From assembly GCF_022213065.1 (NCBI RefSeq), contig NZ_JAKLJA010000004.1, positions 248,001 through 312,000 of the forward strand: 64,000 nt of DNA, written 5' to 3'. Below, one piece after another: positions 46,175 through 55,313 of this stretch (positions are counted from its first letter, which is position 1; each line of letters opens with the position of its first letter). This DNA is from Paraburkholderia tagetis (GTDB taxonomy: Bacteria > Pseudomonadota > Gammaproteobacteria > Burkholderiales > Burkholderiaceae). The notes beneath the pieces are model-generated. The model was given only the letters and a program-made list of their open reading frames with translations. It ran no database searches and had not been told where the DNA came from. The position numbers and the translations under genes are program-made.

Positions 46175-47671
46175 TTAAAGAACGGCGTCGGAGGATTGTG
46201 TTTGCGTTTGCGCCTGGGCTTGTGCCAGGGTTTGGGCGGTGCGCGTGGCGGCGAGGCGCGCGGCGGCGTCGCCGAGGTCCCACCAGAGCCCGGCCATCAC
46301 GGCGAGCGCCTCGCGCGCGACCGAGCCGAGCAGATGCTCGTTCGGCGCATGCTGCGCGCAGGCCGGATACGAGTGCGGGACCCAGAGCGTCGGCAGGCCG
46401 AGCGTGTACGCGAACACGTCGTTGGGCACCGTGCCGCCCAGGTTCGGCAGCAGCGCCGGTTTCTTGCCCGTGGACGCGCGCAGCGACGCGAGCGCCCAGT
46501 GCACCCAGGCGTCGTCGGGGTCGAGGCGCGTGGCCGCCGAAATCTGCGTGACGCGCACTTTCACCTCGTCAAAGCCGAGCCGAGCGAAATGCGCTTCGAG
46601 ATGCTCGCCCACGCGCCCGGCGTCCGTGCCCACCACGAAGCGAAGCTGGCAGGTCGCCCTGGCCGTGGGCGGGATCGCGTTGACGGGCGCATCGGGGTTG
46701 CCGGCCTTGAACGCGAGCACTTCGAGCGTGTTCCAGGCGATCACGCGCTCGGTGGTCGTGAGGCCGGGCTCGCCCCAGTCCGGGTCGATCGCGGGCGCGT
46801 TCTCGTCGCCGCCGAGCACGATGTCGGCGAGCGCTTCGCGCACGCTTGCCGGGATGGGCGGCGGCCGCAGGCCGTCCACGGCGATGGCGCCGTGCCGGTC
46901 GACGAGGCTCGCGATCGCGTGCGAGAGCACGATCGCCGGATTGCGCAGCGCGCCGCCCCAGTTGCCCGAGTGATGGGCACCCTTGCGTAGATCGACGAGC
47001 AGCTCGAAGGCCACGCCGCCGCGCGAGCCGAGAAAGAGCGTGGGCCGCTCGGCCAGCACGCGTGGGCCGTCCGAGGCGATGAACACGTCGGACGCGAGCG
47101 CGTCGCCGTGTGCCGCGCAGACCTCGTCGAGACCCGGCGAGCCGATTTCCTCGCCGGTTTCGAAAATCAGCTTCACGTTGTAGCCGAGCTTGCCGCCGCG
47201 CGCGTCGAGCACCGCGGCGAGCGCGGCGAAGTTCACGGAGTGCTGGCCCTTGTTGTCCGCCGTGCCGCGCCCATACCAGCGGTCGCCTTCCACGGTGATC
47301 GTCCAGGGCGCGAGGCCCTCGCGCCATTGTTCGTCGTAGCCGCGCACGACGTCGCCGTGGCCGTAGGTCAGCACGGTCGGCAGCGCCGGGTCTTCGATGC
47401 GCTCGGCGATCAGCATCGGCGCGCGCTCGGCCGCCGGATTCTCGACGACGCGGCTCGTGAAGCCGAGCGGGGCGAGCGAGGGCGCGACTTCGTCGGTGAG
47501 ATAGGCGCGCACGGCATCGGCTTGCGCGGGATTCTGGCTTTCCGTGCGAAAGCCTACGCGGCGCTGGAGATCGGCGAAAAACGCACCGGAGTCATAGGCG
47601 CGCAGCGCGCGGTCGATGGCGGTTTGGCGCGACCCGGTCTGGCGCGACCCGGTTTGTCGAGGCTCGTTCAA
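46175..47671 (-). CDS. M20-family metallopeptidase (carboxypeptidase/amidohydrolase)
   Basis: 498 residues. LTYGHGDVVRG (first metal His and catalytic Asp), GRGTADNKGQH (bridging Asp) and FETGEEIGSPG (catalytic Glu, metal Glu) are the M20 blocks, and APNEHLL gives the last His. The group hydrolyses dipeptides, N-acyl amino acids or carbamoyl compounds. The start is taken as TTG at 47671, because AGGAG lies five bases upstream and no good ATG is near; its first residues hold a tandem GSRQT repeat. The divergent LysR and the palindrome between them point to substrate induction. Confidence 0.87.
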   Translation of the reverse strand: MNEPRQTGSRQTGSRQTAIDRALRAYDSGAFFADLQRRVGFRTESQNPAQADAVRAYLTDEVAPSLAPLGFTSRVVENPAAERAPMLIAERIEDPALPTVLTYGHGDVVRGYDEQWREGLAPWTITVEGDRWYGRGTADNKGQHSVNFAALAAVLDARGGKLGYNVKLIFETGEEIGSPGLDEVCAAHGDALASDVFIASDGPRVLAERPTLFLGSRGGVAFELLVDLRKGAHHSGNWGGALRNPAIVLSHAIASLVDRHGAIAVDGLRPPPIPASVREALADIVLGGDENAPAIDPDWGEPGLTTTERVIAWNTLEVLAFKAGNPDAPVNAIPPTARATCQLRFVVGTDAGRVGEHLEAHFARLGFDEVKVRVTQISAATRLDPDDAWVHWALASLRASTGKKPALLPNLGGTVPNDVFAYTLGLPTLWVPHSYPACAQHAPNEHLLGSVAREALAVMAGLWWDLGDAAARLAATRTAQTLAQAQAQTQTQSSDAVL

Positions 47672-47760
47672 GGGGGCTCCTCTCTTGTCTGGCTTGGGTG
47701 CAGGAAGTAAAGCCAGTCTAGGAACGTCAAAAATTCGCAACAATTTCAAAATTTGCGGAT

Positions 47761-47783
47761 AGCATTGCCAAAATGGCAATGCT
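47761..47783. promoter_or_regulatory. LysR operator candidate, 10-bp inverted repeat
   Basis: AGCATTGCCA (47761-47770) and TGGCAATGCT (47774-47783) form a perfect inverted repeat around AAA. The centre contains TGCC-N5-GGCA, which fits the LysR consensus T-N11-A exactly. It lies 38 bp before the LysR start and 90 bp before the M20 gene, the standard place for a shared operator. Confidence 0.72.
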
Positions 47784-47821
47784 AAGAATGCGTCGTGGAC
47801 GCTTATTGACCGGATCAACCG

Positions 47822-48721
47822 ATGCTTCATGGAATCGCCTTGCGCTACTTCGTCGAGGTCGCGCGCACCGGGTCGCTGGCTGCGGCCTCGGAGAGTTTGC
47901 ATGTGGCCGTCTCGGCCATCAGCCGGCAGATCAGCAAGCTGGAGCAGGACGTGGGCACGGCGCTCTTCGAGCGCATGCCGCGCGGCATGGTGCTGACCGA
48001 ATCAGGCGAGCGGCTCGCCGAGCACGCGCGGCGCGCGCTGCTCGAAGGCGACGCCGTGCTCGCCGAAATCGCCACGGCTAGGGCGCTCGGGCGCGGCATC
48101 GTGCGCATCGGCTGCACGGAGGGCTTCACGCGCTCGTTCCTGCCGCACGTTTTGGCGGAGCATCACGCCGCAGCGCCGCAGGTGCACTTCAATTTGCGCT
48201 CGGGCACGCCTGCGCAGGTCGAGCAGTGGGTGGCCACCGGCGAGGTGGATCTGGGGCTGGCGTTTTCGAGCGGCGACCCCGCGAAGGTCCAGGTGGAATA
48301 CAGCACCGAGGCGCCGGTCTGCGCGCTGCTCGCCCCCGAGCACCCGCTGGCGCGCCGCGCGTCGCTCACGCTCGCGGATCTGCGCGACTACCCCGTCGCG
48401 CTGCTGGCGCGCGGCAACACCGCTCGCCAGCTATTCGACGAATGCTGCGCGCGCCACGGCATCACGCTCGAACCCATCCTCACGAGCAACAATTCGAGCG
48501 CGTTGCACGCGTTCGCGTCGCTGGCCGGCGCGATCACGCTCGGCAGCAAGCTCTCGCTTTCGGGGCTCGGGAGCGATCTTTCGCTGGTCGCGAAGCGCTT
48601 CGACGAGCCCTTGCTCAATCAGCGCAACCTCTGCGTGATGACAATGCGCGAACGGCGGCTTTCGCGCCCGATCGAGCGTGTGCTGAGGGCCTTGATCGTG
48701 GAGATCGAGCGCGCGTTGTGA
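47822..48721 (+). CDS. LysR-type transcriptional regulator
   Basis: 299 residues. Helix-turn-helix RYFVEVARTGSLAAASESL then VSAISRQISKLE, effector domain after residue 90. Divergent from the M20/MHS operon with 150 bp between starts, and with a near-ideal T-N11-A inverted repeat in that gap; this is the strongest regulator-target link in the window. Confidence 0.92.
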   Translation: MLHGIALRYFVEVARTGSLAAASESLHVAVSAISRQISKLEQDVGTALFERMPRGMVLTESGERLAEHARRALLEGDAVLAEIATARALGRGIVRIGCTEGFTRSFLPHVLAEHHAAAPQVHFNLRSGTPAQVEQWVATGEVDLGLAFSSGDPAKVQVEYSTEAPVCALLAPEHPLARRASLTLADLRDYPVALLARGNTARQLFDECCARHGITLEPILTSNNSSALHAFASLAGAITLGSKLSLSGLGSDLSLVAKRFDEPLLNQRNLCVMTMRERRLSRPIERVLRALIVEIERAL

Positions 48722-48879
48722 AGCAATGCGTCGCGCGCAACGATGCCGTTGGTTTTTCGAGTGCCAGCAAGCGAGCGGGGCGGGGCGTCGGGTGAGTGCG
48801 CCGGTGCTAAGCTCTTTTCGGCTTGTAGCGTATTTTGTGGGCAGTCCAGAGCATGACCCAATATCCGGAGATTGACACC

Positions 48880-49584
48880 ATGACAGTAGAAAAAGTGGCA
48901 GTGGTTACCGCGGGCGGCAGTGGCATGGGCGCCGCCGCCGCGCGACGCCTGGCCGCCGATGGCTTCAAGATTGCAATCCTTTCGTCGTCGGGCAAAGGCG
49001 AGGCGCTCGCGGCGGAACTCGGCGGCGTCGGGGTGACGGGCTCGAACCAGTCGACCGACGACCTGCGCAAGCTCGTCGATCTGACCGTGTCGCGCTGGGG
49101 CCGCATCGACGTGCTGGTGAACAGCGCCGGCCACGGCCCGCGCGGCCCGCTCCTCGATATCTCCGACGAAGACTGGCATCGCGGCATGGACACCTATCTG
49201 ATGAACGTGATTCGCCCGACTCGTCTCGTCGCCCCCATCATGCAGAAGCAGCGCAGCGGCGTCGTGATCAATATCTCCACCGCGTGGGCTTTCGAGCCGA
49301 GCGAGATGTTCCCCACCTCGACCGTGTTCCGCGCGGGCCTCGCCTCGTACACCAAGCTTTTCGCGGACAGTCAGGCCAAGCACAACATTCGCATGAACAA
49401 CGTGTTACCCGGCTGGATCGATAGCCTGCCCGCGCTGGAGGCGCGTCGCGAAAGCGTCCCGCTGCAACGTTATGGAACGAGCGAAGAGATCGCGGCCACC
49501 ATCGCCTTCCTGGCCTCGGATGGCGCGGCCTACATTACCGGCCAGAATATTCGCGTCGACGGCGGCGTGACCAGATCGGTCTGA
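48880..49584 (+). CDS. Short-chain dehydrogenase/reductase-fold protein with altered active site
   Basis: 234 residues, Rossmann fold. VVTAGGSGMGAAAARRLAADG is the cofactor motif, NSAGHGPRG the NAG motif and NISTAW the catalytic Ser strand. The YxxxK motif is missing: in the block TSTVFRAGLASYTK, Ser stands where Tyr is expected and Arg where Lys is expected. So either it is a non-standard reductase or a cofactor-binding protein. CGGAG at 48866-48870 supports the ATG at 48880. It stands alone between LysR and DUF1326. Confidence 0.85.
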   Translation: MTVEKVAVVTAGGSGMGAAAARRLAADGFKIAILSSSGKGEALAAELGGVGVTGSNQSTDDLRKLVDLTVSRWGRIDVLVNSAGHGPRGPLLDISDEDWHRGMDTYLMNVIRPTRLVAPIMQKQRSGVVINISTAWAFEPSEMFPTSTVFRAGLASYTKLFADSQAKHNIRMNNVLPGWIDSLPALEARRESVPLQRYGTSEEIAATIAFLASDGAAYITGQNIRVDGGVTRSV

Positions 49585-49856
49585 GTCTGCGATGCTGGAG
49601 CTGTCTCCAGACGGTCACAAGCGTGCGCGGTTTTCGCGCTGCAACGGTGCGTGGCAGGGCGGCTGGGTCGTGCCATGAACACCCTTGCGGCGGAGGCAAA
49701 TATCCGTGTGCCGCGGCTTTGACTTTGCCTGGTGCGTCCACTAGATTCAAATGACGCAGCCCAGCGTGCGGCAGGGTTTCTCAGGTAAATCAAAGGGCTA
49801 GAGCGCCGCTTTCGGGAGGGGCCGGTTTCGGACGATGTCTCGACAGGAGAACGATC

Positions 49857-50501
49857 GTGACTTCCTGGGAAATCCAGGGCACCGAGTTGATCAGTTGCAA
49901 TTGCTCATACGGTTGCCCTTGCCAGTTCAACGCGCTGCCGACCCATGGCCGGTGTGAAGCAATGGGTGCGATTTCGATCGCCGAAGGCTTCCACGGCGAC
50001 GTGCGGCTCGACGGCGTCAATATCGCAGTGGTCTTTCAATGGCCGGGCGCCGTGCACGAAGGCAGGGGGAAGTGCCAGCCGATCGTCGACGAACGGACCA
50101 GCCCGGAACAACGCGAAGCTATCCTGAAGATCATGACAGGTCAGGATACCGAACCATTCGCCACGATGTTCGCGGTCTATGCGTCGACGCTCGAGCAGGC
50201 GTTCGAGCCGATCTTCACGAAGATCGATTTCGACGTCGATGTCGATGCGAGACGCGGCCGGGTTCATGTCGACGGCGTCTTCGATCTCGAAGGCGAGCCG
50301 ATTCTCAACGTGGTGACCGGCGCCGAGCATCGCGTCCGAATCGATCTGCCGCAAGGCTTCGAATACGAGCTTGCCGAAATCGGTTCTGGCAAGGGCCGCT
50401 CGCAAGGCAACATCGCGCTGGATCTGAGCGGGACGTATGCGCAGTTTGCGCGGCTGCACTTGAACAACCAGGGGCCGATCCGGCATCGCGCCACCGCATG
50501 A
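49857..50501 (+). CDS. DUF1326-family protein
   Basis: 214 residues, no signal peptide. The N-terminal Cys-rich block SCNCSYGCPCQFNALPTHG (four to five Cys) is the hallmark of the family and could bind a metal. The start is GTG at 49857 with CAGGAGA directly upstream. It overlaps the next gene, DUF2182, by four bases; the two families are usually found together. Biochemical role unknown; a part in metal handling is an inference from the cysteines. Confidence 0.85.
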   Translation: MTSWEIQGTELISCNCSYGCPCQFNALPTHGRCEAMGAISIAEGFHGDVRLDGVNIAVVFQWPGAVHEGRGKCQPIVDERTSPEQREAILKIMTGQDTEPFATMFAVYASTLEQAFEPIFTKIDFDVDVDARRGRVHVDGVFDLEGEPILNVVTGAEHRVRIDLPQGFEYELAEIGSGKGRSQGNIALDLSGTYAQFARLHLNNQGPIRHRATA

Positions 50502-51286
50502 GCGCGGTCGAAAGCGTGCTTGGCCGTGGTCGTGCAATCACGGCGCTAGGCATTGCCGGGGTCATGGCGGCGTCGTGGTACTACCTCTGGACAGGAGCGG
50601 GAACAGGCATGTCGGCGCTAGCCATGACGGCGGCGACGCTGTTCCCGCATCGGCTCGCGAGCAGCGGCAGCATGCAAATGTCGCTGCCGGCCGTGATCGT
50701 CATGTGGTGGATCATGATGATCGCGATGATGACGCCCAGCGCCGCGCCGCTGATCCTGCTGTATCGCCGCGTCATCCGGTATCGCGGTGCGCCGGAATCG
50801 AACACCGCCGCCATGTCGATGTGTCTTCTGGCCGGCTATCTCAGCGCGTGGCTCGCGTTTTCGATTGGCGTGTCCTGGCTGCAAATGATCCTGCAACCGC
50901 GCGGTCTCATTTCCGCAATGATGCTGTGGTCGAAGAGCGCCGTGCTTTCCTCGATCATCCTCGCGGCGGCGGGCATCTATCAGTTCACGCCGCTCAAGCG
51001 CGCCTGCCTCAAGCAGTGCCGCTCGCCGGTCAATTTCCTGACTGAGCATTGGCGCCCGGGCGTGGCGGGCTGCTTCCTGCTCGGCGCGCATCATGGGATC
51101 TACTGCGTCGGGTGCTGCTGGTTGCTAATGGCGCTGCTATTTGTAGGCGGCGTCATGAACGTGCTGTGGATCGCCGCGCTCTCGCTGATCGTCCTCGTCG
51201 AAAAAATCCTGCCGGGCGGCGAGCGCATCGGCCAGGCGCTGGGCGTGGCGTTGATCGTGTGGGCCGGCGCGACGCTGCTGGTGTGA
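50498..51286 (+). CDS. DUF2182-family membrane protein
   Basis: 262 residues with about seven helices. MWWIMMIAMMTPSAAPLILL is the family core, and it is rich in Met. KRACLKQCRSP and AHHGIYCVGCCWLLMAL contain clustered Cys and His that could coordinate a metal; databases describe the family as predicted metal-binding. Start ATG at 50498 overlaps the DUF1326 stop, so the two proteins are made together and may form a complex at the membrane. Confidence 0.85.
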   Translation: MSAVESVLGRGRAITALGIAGVMAASWYYLWTGAGTGMSALAMTAATLFPHRLASSGSMQMSLPAVIVMWWIMMIAMMTPSAAPLILLYRRVIRYRGAPESNTAAMSMCLLAGYLSAWLAFSIGVSWLQMILQPRGLISAMMLWSKSAVLSSIILAAAGIYQFTPLKRACLKQCRSPVNFLTEHWRPGVAGCFLLGAHHGIYCVGCCWLLMALLFVGGVMNVLWIAALSLIVLVEKILPGGERIGQALGVALIVWAGATLLV

Positions 51287-51301
51287 GCGGCGGGCGCCCG
51301 G

Positions 51302-51712
51302 TTACAGCGTCGGACGCCGGCTGCGTGCTTCGGCCAGACGTTCGATGGCCTTGTGCGCCTTGTCGATCTCGTTGGTCTTGTCGAAGAAATAATGCGCGCC
51401 CGCCGCCAGGCAGGCGTCGCGAAAAGGCCGACTCGATTGATTGGTCAGCACGACCATGACGACCGGCGGCCCGCGGCGGGCGAGCGCGGATATCAACTCG
51501 AGCCCGCTCGCGCCCGGCAAGCGCAAGTCGGTGATCACGACATCGGGGCGGCTCGCGGCGATGCCCCTCAGTGCGGCGGGAATCTCCTCGGCTTCGCCGA
51601 CCACGCGAACCCCGGCGATCGTGTGGAGCAGCGCCGCAATCCGGCGCCGCAACGATGCCGAGTCTTCGACGAGGAAGACGGTCAATTGTGTCGATGAGGC
51701 GTTCGCGTCCAT
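51302..51712 (-). CDS. Stand-alone response-regulator receiver
   Basis: 136 residues, a single receiver domain with no output domain. VFLVEDSASLRRR gives the acidic pocket, Asp62 in ITDLRLPGASG is the phosphorylation site, VVLTNQ the Thr switch and FDKTNE the conserved Lys. It is 170 bp after the NarL-type gene on the same strand. CheY-like proteins of this kind act by protein contact; it may be a sink or partner for the kinase across the way. Confidence 0.88.
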   Translation of the reverse strand: MDANASSTQLTVFLVEDSASLRRRIAALLHTIAGVRVVGEAEEIPAALRGIAASRPDVVITDLRLPGASGLELISALARRGPPVVMVVLTNQSSRPFRDACLAAGAHYFFDKTNEIDKAHKAIERLAEARSRRPTL

Positions 51713-51881
51713 GTGCCGAAGTATCGTGCCCGCCGTCGCGCAATGAAATCGGCCACGGTTGAACTTCGGGTAGGCGAAACGGAAGCTGTGTAGGCGGATT
51801 CCTACCCGATCTGCATATGGGGCAACGCGCCTGGGCGGGGTGCCGGTTCGCGCCAGACCGGGTCGCGCTAGACGGGTCGAG

Positions 51882-52529
51882 CTAGACATCGTCGTCGTCG
51901 TCGAACAGCTTGTGGCGCATGGCATAGCGCACGAGCGCGGCCTCGTGCGGCATGCGCATTTTTTCGAGGATGCGCGTCTTGTACGTGCTGACCGTCTTCG
52001 CGCTCACGCTGAGTTCCTGTGCGATCTCCGTGATGGTTTCTCCGGCCGCGAGGCGGCGGAACACGTCGAATTCGCGGTCGGAGAGGCGCTGGTGCGGCAG
52101 CGCGTCGGCGGGTTCGTTCAGGCTCTGGGCGAACTGCTCGGCCATCGCGAGGCTCACGTACACGCCGCCCGCGGCGACCTTGGTCACGGCCGCAACGAGT
52201 TCCGCTCCGGCGCTTTCCTTCGTCAGATAGCCGGATGCGCCGGCCTTGAACGCCCGCACCGCGTACTGCTGCTCGGCGTGCATGGTCAGCACGAGAATGC
52301 GCAGCTCGGGCTTTTCTTCCTTGATCTGCTTGATCAATTCGACGCCGTTGCGTCCCGGCATCGAAAGATCGAGCAGCAGCACTTGCGCGGGAGTCGAGCG
52401 GATCAGCGCGATCGTGCTCACGCCGTCGCGCGCCTCGCCTGCCACGTCGAATCCGCTGGCGTTCTGCAGGATATGACGTAGACCGTCGCGCACGAGCGCA
52501 TGGTCGTCGGCGATCAAGACTTGGGTCAT
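51882..52529 (-). CDS. NarL/FixJ-type response regulator
   Basis: 215 residues. Receiver with Asp54 in LLLDLSMPGRNG, and a LuxR helix-turn-helix in the last 65 residues (LSDREFDVFRRLAAGETITEIAQEL). It is divergent from a histidine kinase of the matching HisKA_3 class, so the two most likely form a two-component system. Confidence 0.92.
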   Translation of the reverse strand: MTQVLIADDHALVRDGLRHILQNASGFDVAGEARDGVSTIALIRSTPAQVLLLDLSMPGRNGVELIKQIKEEKPELRILVLTMHAEQQYAVRAFKAGASGYLTKESAGAELVAAVTKVAAGGVYVSLAMAEQFAQSLNEPADALPHQRLSDREFDVFRRLAAGETITEIAQELSVSAKTVSTYKTRILEKMRMPHEAALVRYAMRHKLFDDDDDV

Positions 52530-52763
52530 CAGTGTCGGTCCTCCAGCTGTGCCGCTGGTTGTGGCGCGGGTTGCAGGAAAGTCATCGCGATCGCGCGGCG
52601 CCTGGTGCTGGCCGTGGCGTGCGCAACCGATTCATCGTGCATGGACAAGCATCTGTGGGCGCCGCAGTCCGGCCGCAGCGGGCAACAGGCAGTATGCAAT
52701 AGTTGCCTTCGGCGTGCATCATCTGCTCAAATGCCTTTTCCGGATTCCTTTGCAGGCACGAGC

Positions 52764-54356
52764 ATGGGTCGCGACCGAGAAGACGGCAATCAGATGTTCC
52801 TGTCGACCTTGCCTGCCGGGCGCAGCGAGCGACGGCTCGCGCTCACGGTGATACTCGTGAGCTTCGTATTGTTCGCCATCTGCGCGCCGTTTGCCAAGCG
52901 TCCGCTGCCGGTGGTGGGGGCGTTCATCCCGATCTACGAATCGGCCCTGGTGATGAACGACCTGATTACGGCCATGCTGCTGTTCGGTCAATTCAATTCG
53001 CTGCGCTCGCGTGCGCTGCTCGCGCTCGGCAGCGGCTACCTCTTCACCGCAGGCATGACGATCGTGCATGGCCTCACGTTCCCGGGCCTGTTCGCACCCG
53101 CCGGGCTGCTAGGCGCCGGCCCGCAAAGCACCGCGTGGCTCTATATGTTCTGGCATGCCGGGTTCCCCTGTTGTGTCACGGCCTATGTGCTGCTCGGGAA
53201 CGCTGCGGGCGGCCAGCGACGCGACATTCCCAGGCGTTCCACGCGCGCGTCGATCGCATTCTGCGTGGTGGCCGTGGCGGCACTCGTCTGCGGCCTGACC
53301 GCGTTTGCCACGGCGGGCAAGGCGCTGCTGCCCGATCTCCTCGTCAACGGACGCTTCACCTGGACATACCGGTTCGTGATCGGCACCGTGTGGCTGGCGA
53401 GCCCGTGCGCGTTCGCGATGCTGTGGCGGCACGGCAGGCGCACGGCGCTCGATATGTGGTTGATGGTGGTGATGACGGCATGGATGATCGACATCGCGCT
53501 CGCGGCGATGCTCAATCATGGCCGGTTCGATCTCGGGTTCTATGCGGGACGCATTTACGGTCTGCTGGCGGCGAGCTTCGTGCTGATCGTCCTGCTGGTC
53601 GAGAGCGGCACGCTCTATGCACGGCTCGTCGCGCTCACGCGCCGGGACCTGCGCGAGCGCATGCGCGTGAAGGAGTTGGAGCATCTGGGGCATCTCTCGG
53701 CCGGCATCCAGGCCGCGCGCGAAGAGGAGCAAAAGCGCATCGCGCGCGAACTGCACGACGATCTCGGGCAGCGGCTGACCGCCCTCAAGATCGACCTGAC
53801 GATGCTCGAAGTCGATCTCGACGGCCGCACGATGGCGCCGGCGTTGCGCGGGCGCGCGCGCTCGATGATGACGCTGATCGACGAGACCGTGAGGTCGGTG
53901 CGCCATATCGCGGCGGGGCTGCGCCCGACCGTGCTCGACGACCTCGGGCTCGTGCCGGCGCTCGAGTGGCTGGCCGGCGATTTCGAAAGCCGCAATGGGA
54001 TCGTGGTGGATCTGCTCATCGACATCGACGATCTGAACTTCGATTCGGCGGCGGCCACCGCCGTGTACCGGATCGTCCAGGAGGCGCTCACGAACGTCGC
54101 CAGACACGCGGAGGCCACCGAAGTGCACATCGAGGTCGTGCTCGATGGCGATGCGTGCCGGATCGGAGTGGCGGACAACGGGCGCGGCTCGGCGGCGAGC
54201 GCGATGCACAAGGCGCAGTCGTTCGGTTTGCTTGGCATCCGCGAGCGGGTCCGGCAATTGAATGGCGCCGTGTCGGTCGATACGGCGCCGGGCGAAGGAT
54301 TTCGCTTGTCGGTCAGCTTGCCGGTGAGTGCGCTGAATCGCGAGGCATCAGCTTAG
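52764..54356 (+). CDS. Sensor histidine kinase with MASE4-type membrane domain
   Basis: 530 residues. The N-terminal eight-helix block (AFIPIYESALVMNDLITAML, GPQSTAWLYMFWHAGFP) matches the MASE4 membrane sensor domain. A HisKA_3 dimerisation helix follows, with the phosphorylatable His in RIARELHDDLGQR, and then an HATPase_c domain (IVQEALTNVARHA, ADNGRG, GLLGIRERV). ATG 52764 is the chosen start; 52731 and 52794 are also in frame. Its last 44 bp overlap the end of the convergent flhC gene. Confidence 0.88.
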   Translation: MGRDREDGNQMFLSTLPAGRSERRLALTVILVSFVLFAICAPFAKRPLPVVGAFIPIYESALVMNDLITAMLLFGQFNSLRSRALLALGSGYLFTAGMTIVHGLTFPGLFAPAGLLGAGPQSTAWLYMFWHAGFPCCVTAYVLLGNAAGGQRRDIPRRSTRASIAFCVVAVAALVCGLTAFATAGKALLPDLLVNGRFTWTYRFVIGTVWLASPCAFAMLWRHGRRTALDMWLMVVMTAWMIDIALAAMLNHGRFDLGFYAGRIYGLLAASFVLIVLLVESGTLYARLVALTRRDLRERMRVKELEHLGHLSAGIQAAREEEQKRIARELHDDLGQRLTALKIDLTMLEVDLDGRTMAPALRGRARSMMTLIDETVRSVRHIAAGLRPTVLDDLGLVPALEWLAGDFESRNGIVVDLLIDIDDLNFDSAAATAVYRIVQEALTNVARHAEATEVHIEVVLDGDACRIGVADNGRGSAASAMHKAQSFGLLGIRERVRQLNGAVSVDTAPGEGFRLSVSLPVSALNREASA

Positions 54357-54978
54357 GGCGGTGCGGATTTCCGGCGCGTCGTTCGTTTGATTTGGGCCTG
54401 CTTTCCGTGCGCGTTTCAGCGGGTTCGCGCGCGCCATCCGCTTGGCAAGGCGCGCCCGTCCTTGCCTTCCCGCGCTTGCCGGCGCGCGAGGGCGGCTGGC
54501 AAATCGCGCAGACTTTACCGTTCGGCGCGTCGTATTTGTGGATCACGAACTTGCCCGCGCAGCGGCGGCATGATGTCAGTTGCAGGAGGCCACCGTTGAA
54601 AAAGCGCACGAGTGTCCAGGCGCGCGTCAAATCGAGCTGCATCTCGAGACCGTTGTGCACGCAGTGCTCCCGATACAGGCGAAATCCCTTGGTCAGCGCG
54701 TCGAGATGCGAGCAGCCCGCTTCGTCCTTGAGAAACACATACGTGTTGTAGAAGAGCGATGCGTGGATATTGGCCTGCCATGTCATGTACCAGTCGGCGG
54801 ACGAGGGCAGCATGCCCTTCGGCGGCGACTCCCCCTTGATCTCGTGGTACAGCCGGATCAGCCGGTCGCGCGGCAGCGCAAGCTCGCTTTCGAGCACCTG
54901 CATCCGTGCGCCGAGTTCGATCAGCGCGCTCGCGCGCACGACTTCCCGCGCATCTTCGATGATGCTGACCCTGGACAT
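54313..54978 (-). CDS. flhC: Flagellar transcriptional activator FlhC
   Basis: 221 residues, somewhat longer than typical FlhC because of a basic, low-complexity tail. The zinc site CRRC then VCAIC (four Cys) and the RLYHEIKGESPPKGMLP and ANIHASLFYNTYVFL blocks are typical. With FlhD it forms the FlhD4C2 activator of flagellar class II genes. It follows flhD after 17 bp. No motA, motB or che genes follow, so this is an orphan flhDC locus. The last 44 bp overlap the kinase gene on the other strand. Confidence 0.9.
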   Translation of the reverse strand: MSRVSIIEDAREVVRASALIELGARMQVLESELALPRDRLIRLYHEIKGESPPKGMLPSSADWYMTWQANIHASLFYNTYVFLKDEAGCSHLDALTKGFRLYREHCVHNGLEMQLDLTRAWTLVRFFNGGLLQLTSCRRCAGKFVIHKYDAPNGKVCAICQPPSRAGKRGKARTGAPCQADGAREPAETRTESRPKSNERRAGNPHRPKLMPRDSAHSPAS

Positions 54979-54995
54979 GGCTCGCCTCGGCCCGT

Positions 54996-55313
54996 TCACG
55001 CGAACTGTTCGGCGGGCTGGCCCGCGAGCAGCACGGCCGCATGCGTGTGCGCGAGATCCACGTGCTTCGCCGGTGCCGCCAGCACGGAGAGCATCTGATG
55101 GTCGTTGATCCGGAAGAAGCACAGCAGTTGATTGCACGCGGCGAGCTTGACGGTCTGGGCCAGCGTCAGCCCGGCCAGCAGGTCGGCCACTTGCTCGGAC
55201 AGGCCGAGCCGGAACATGCCCGTCGGGCGGTCGTCGTGCAGCAGGCGTTGCGCAAGCGCGAGATAGGACAGGTTGAGTTCCTGAATGGATTGCAGTGTTT
55301 CGGCGCTGTTCAT
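54996..55313 (-). CDS. flhD: Flagellar transcriptional regulator FlhD
   Basis: 105 residues. IQELNLSYLALAQRLLHDDR opens the family's dimerisation helix, and ASALRLGLS-type helix MFRLGLSEQVADLLAGL and LCFFRINDH follow. The start at 55313 (MNSAE) fits the family; the frame is open 24 bp farther. First gene of the flhDC unit, with a 460-bp upstream region that includes an AT-rich block. Confidence 0.92.
   Translation of the reverse strand: MNSAETLQSIQELNLSYLALAQRLLHDDRPTGMFRLGLSEQVADLLAGLTLAQTVKLAACNQLLCFFRINDHQMLSVLAAPAKHVDLAHTHAAVLLAGQPAEQFA

Noticed and set aside
49592..49678. Short open frame of 28 codons after the SDR gene.
   Set aside because: No ribosome site and no hydrophobic or domain pattern; not supportable.
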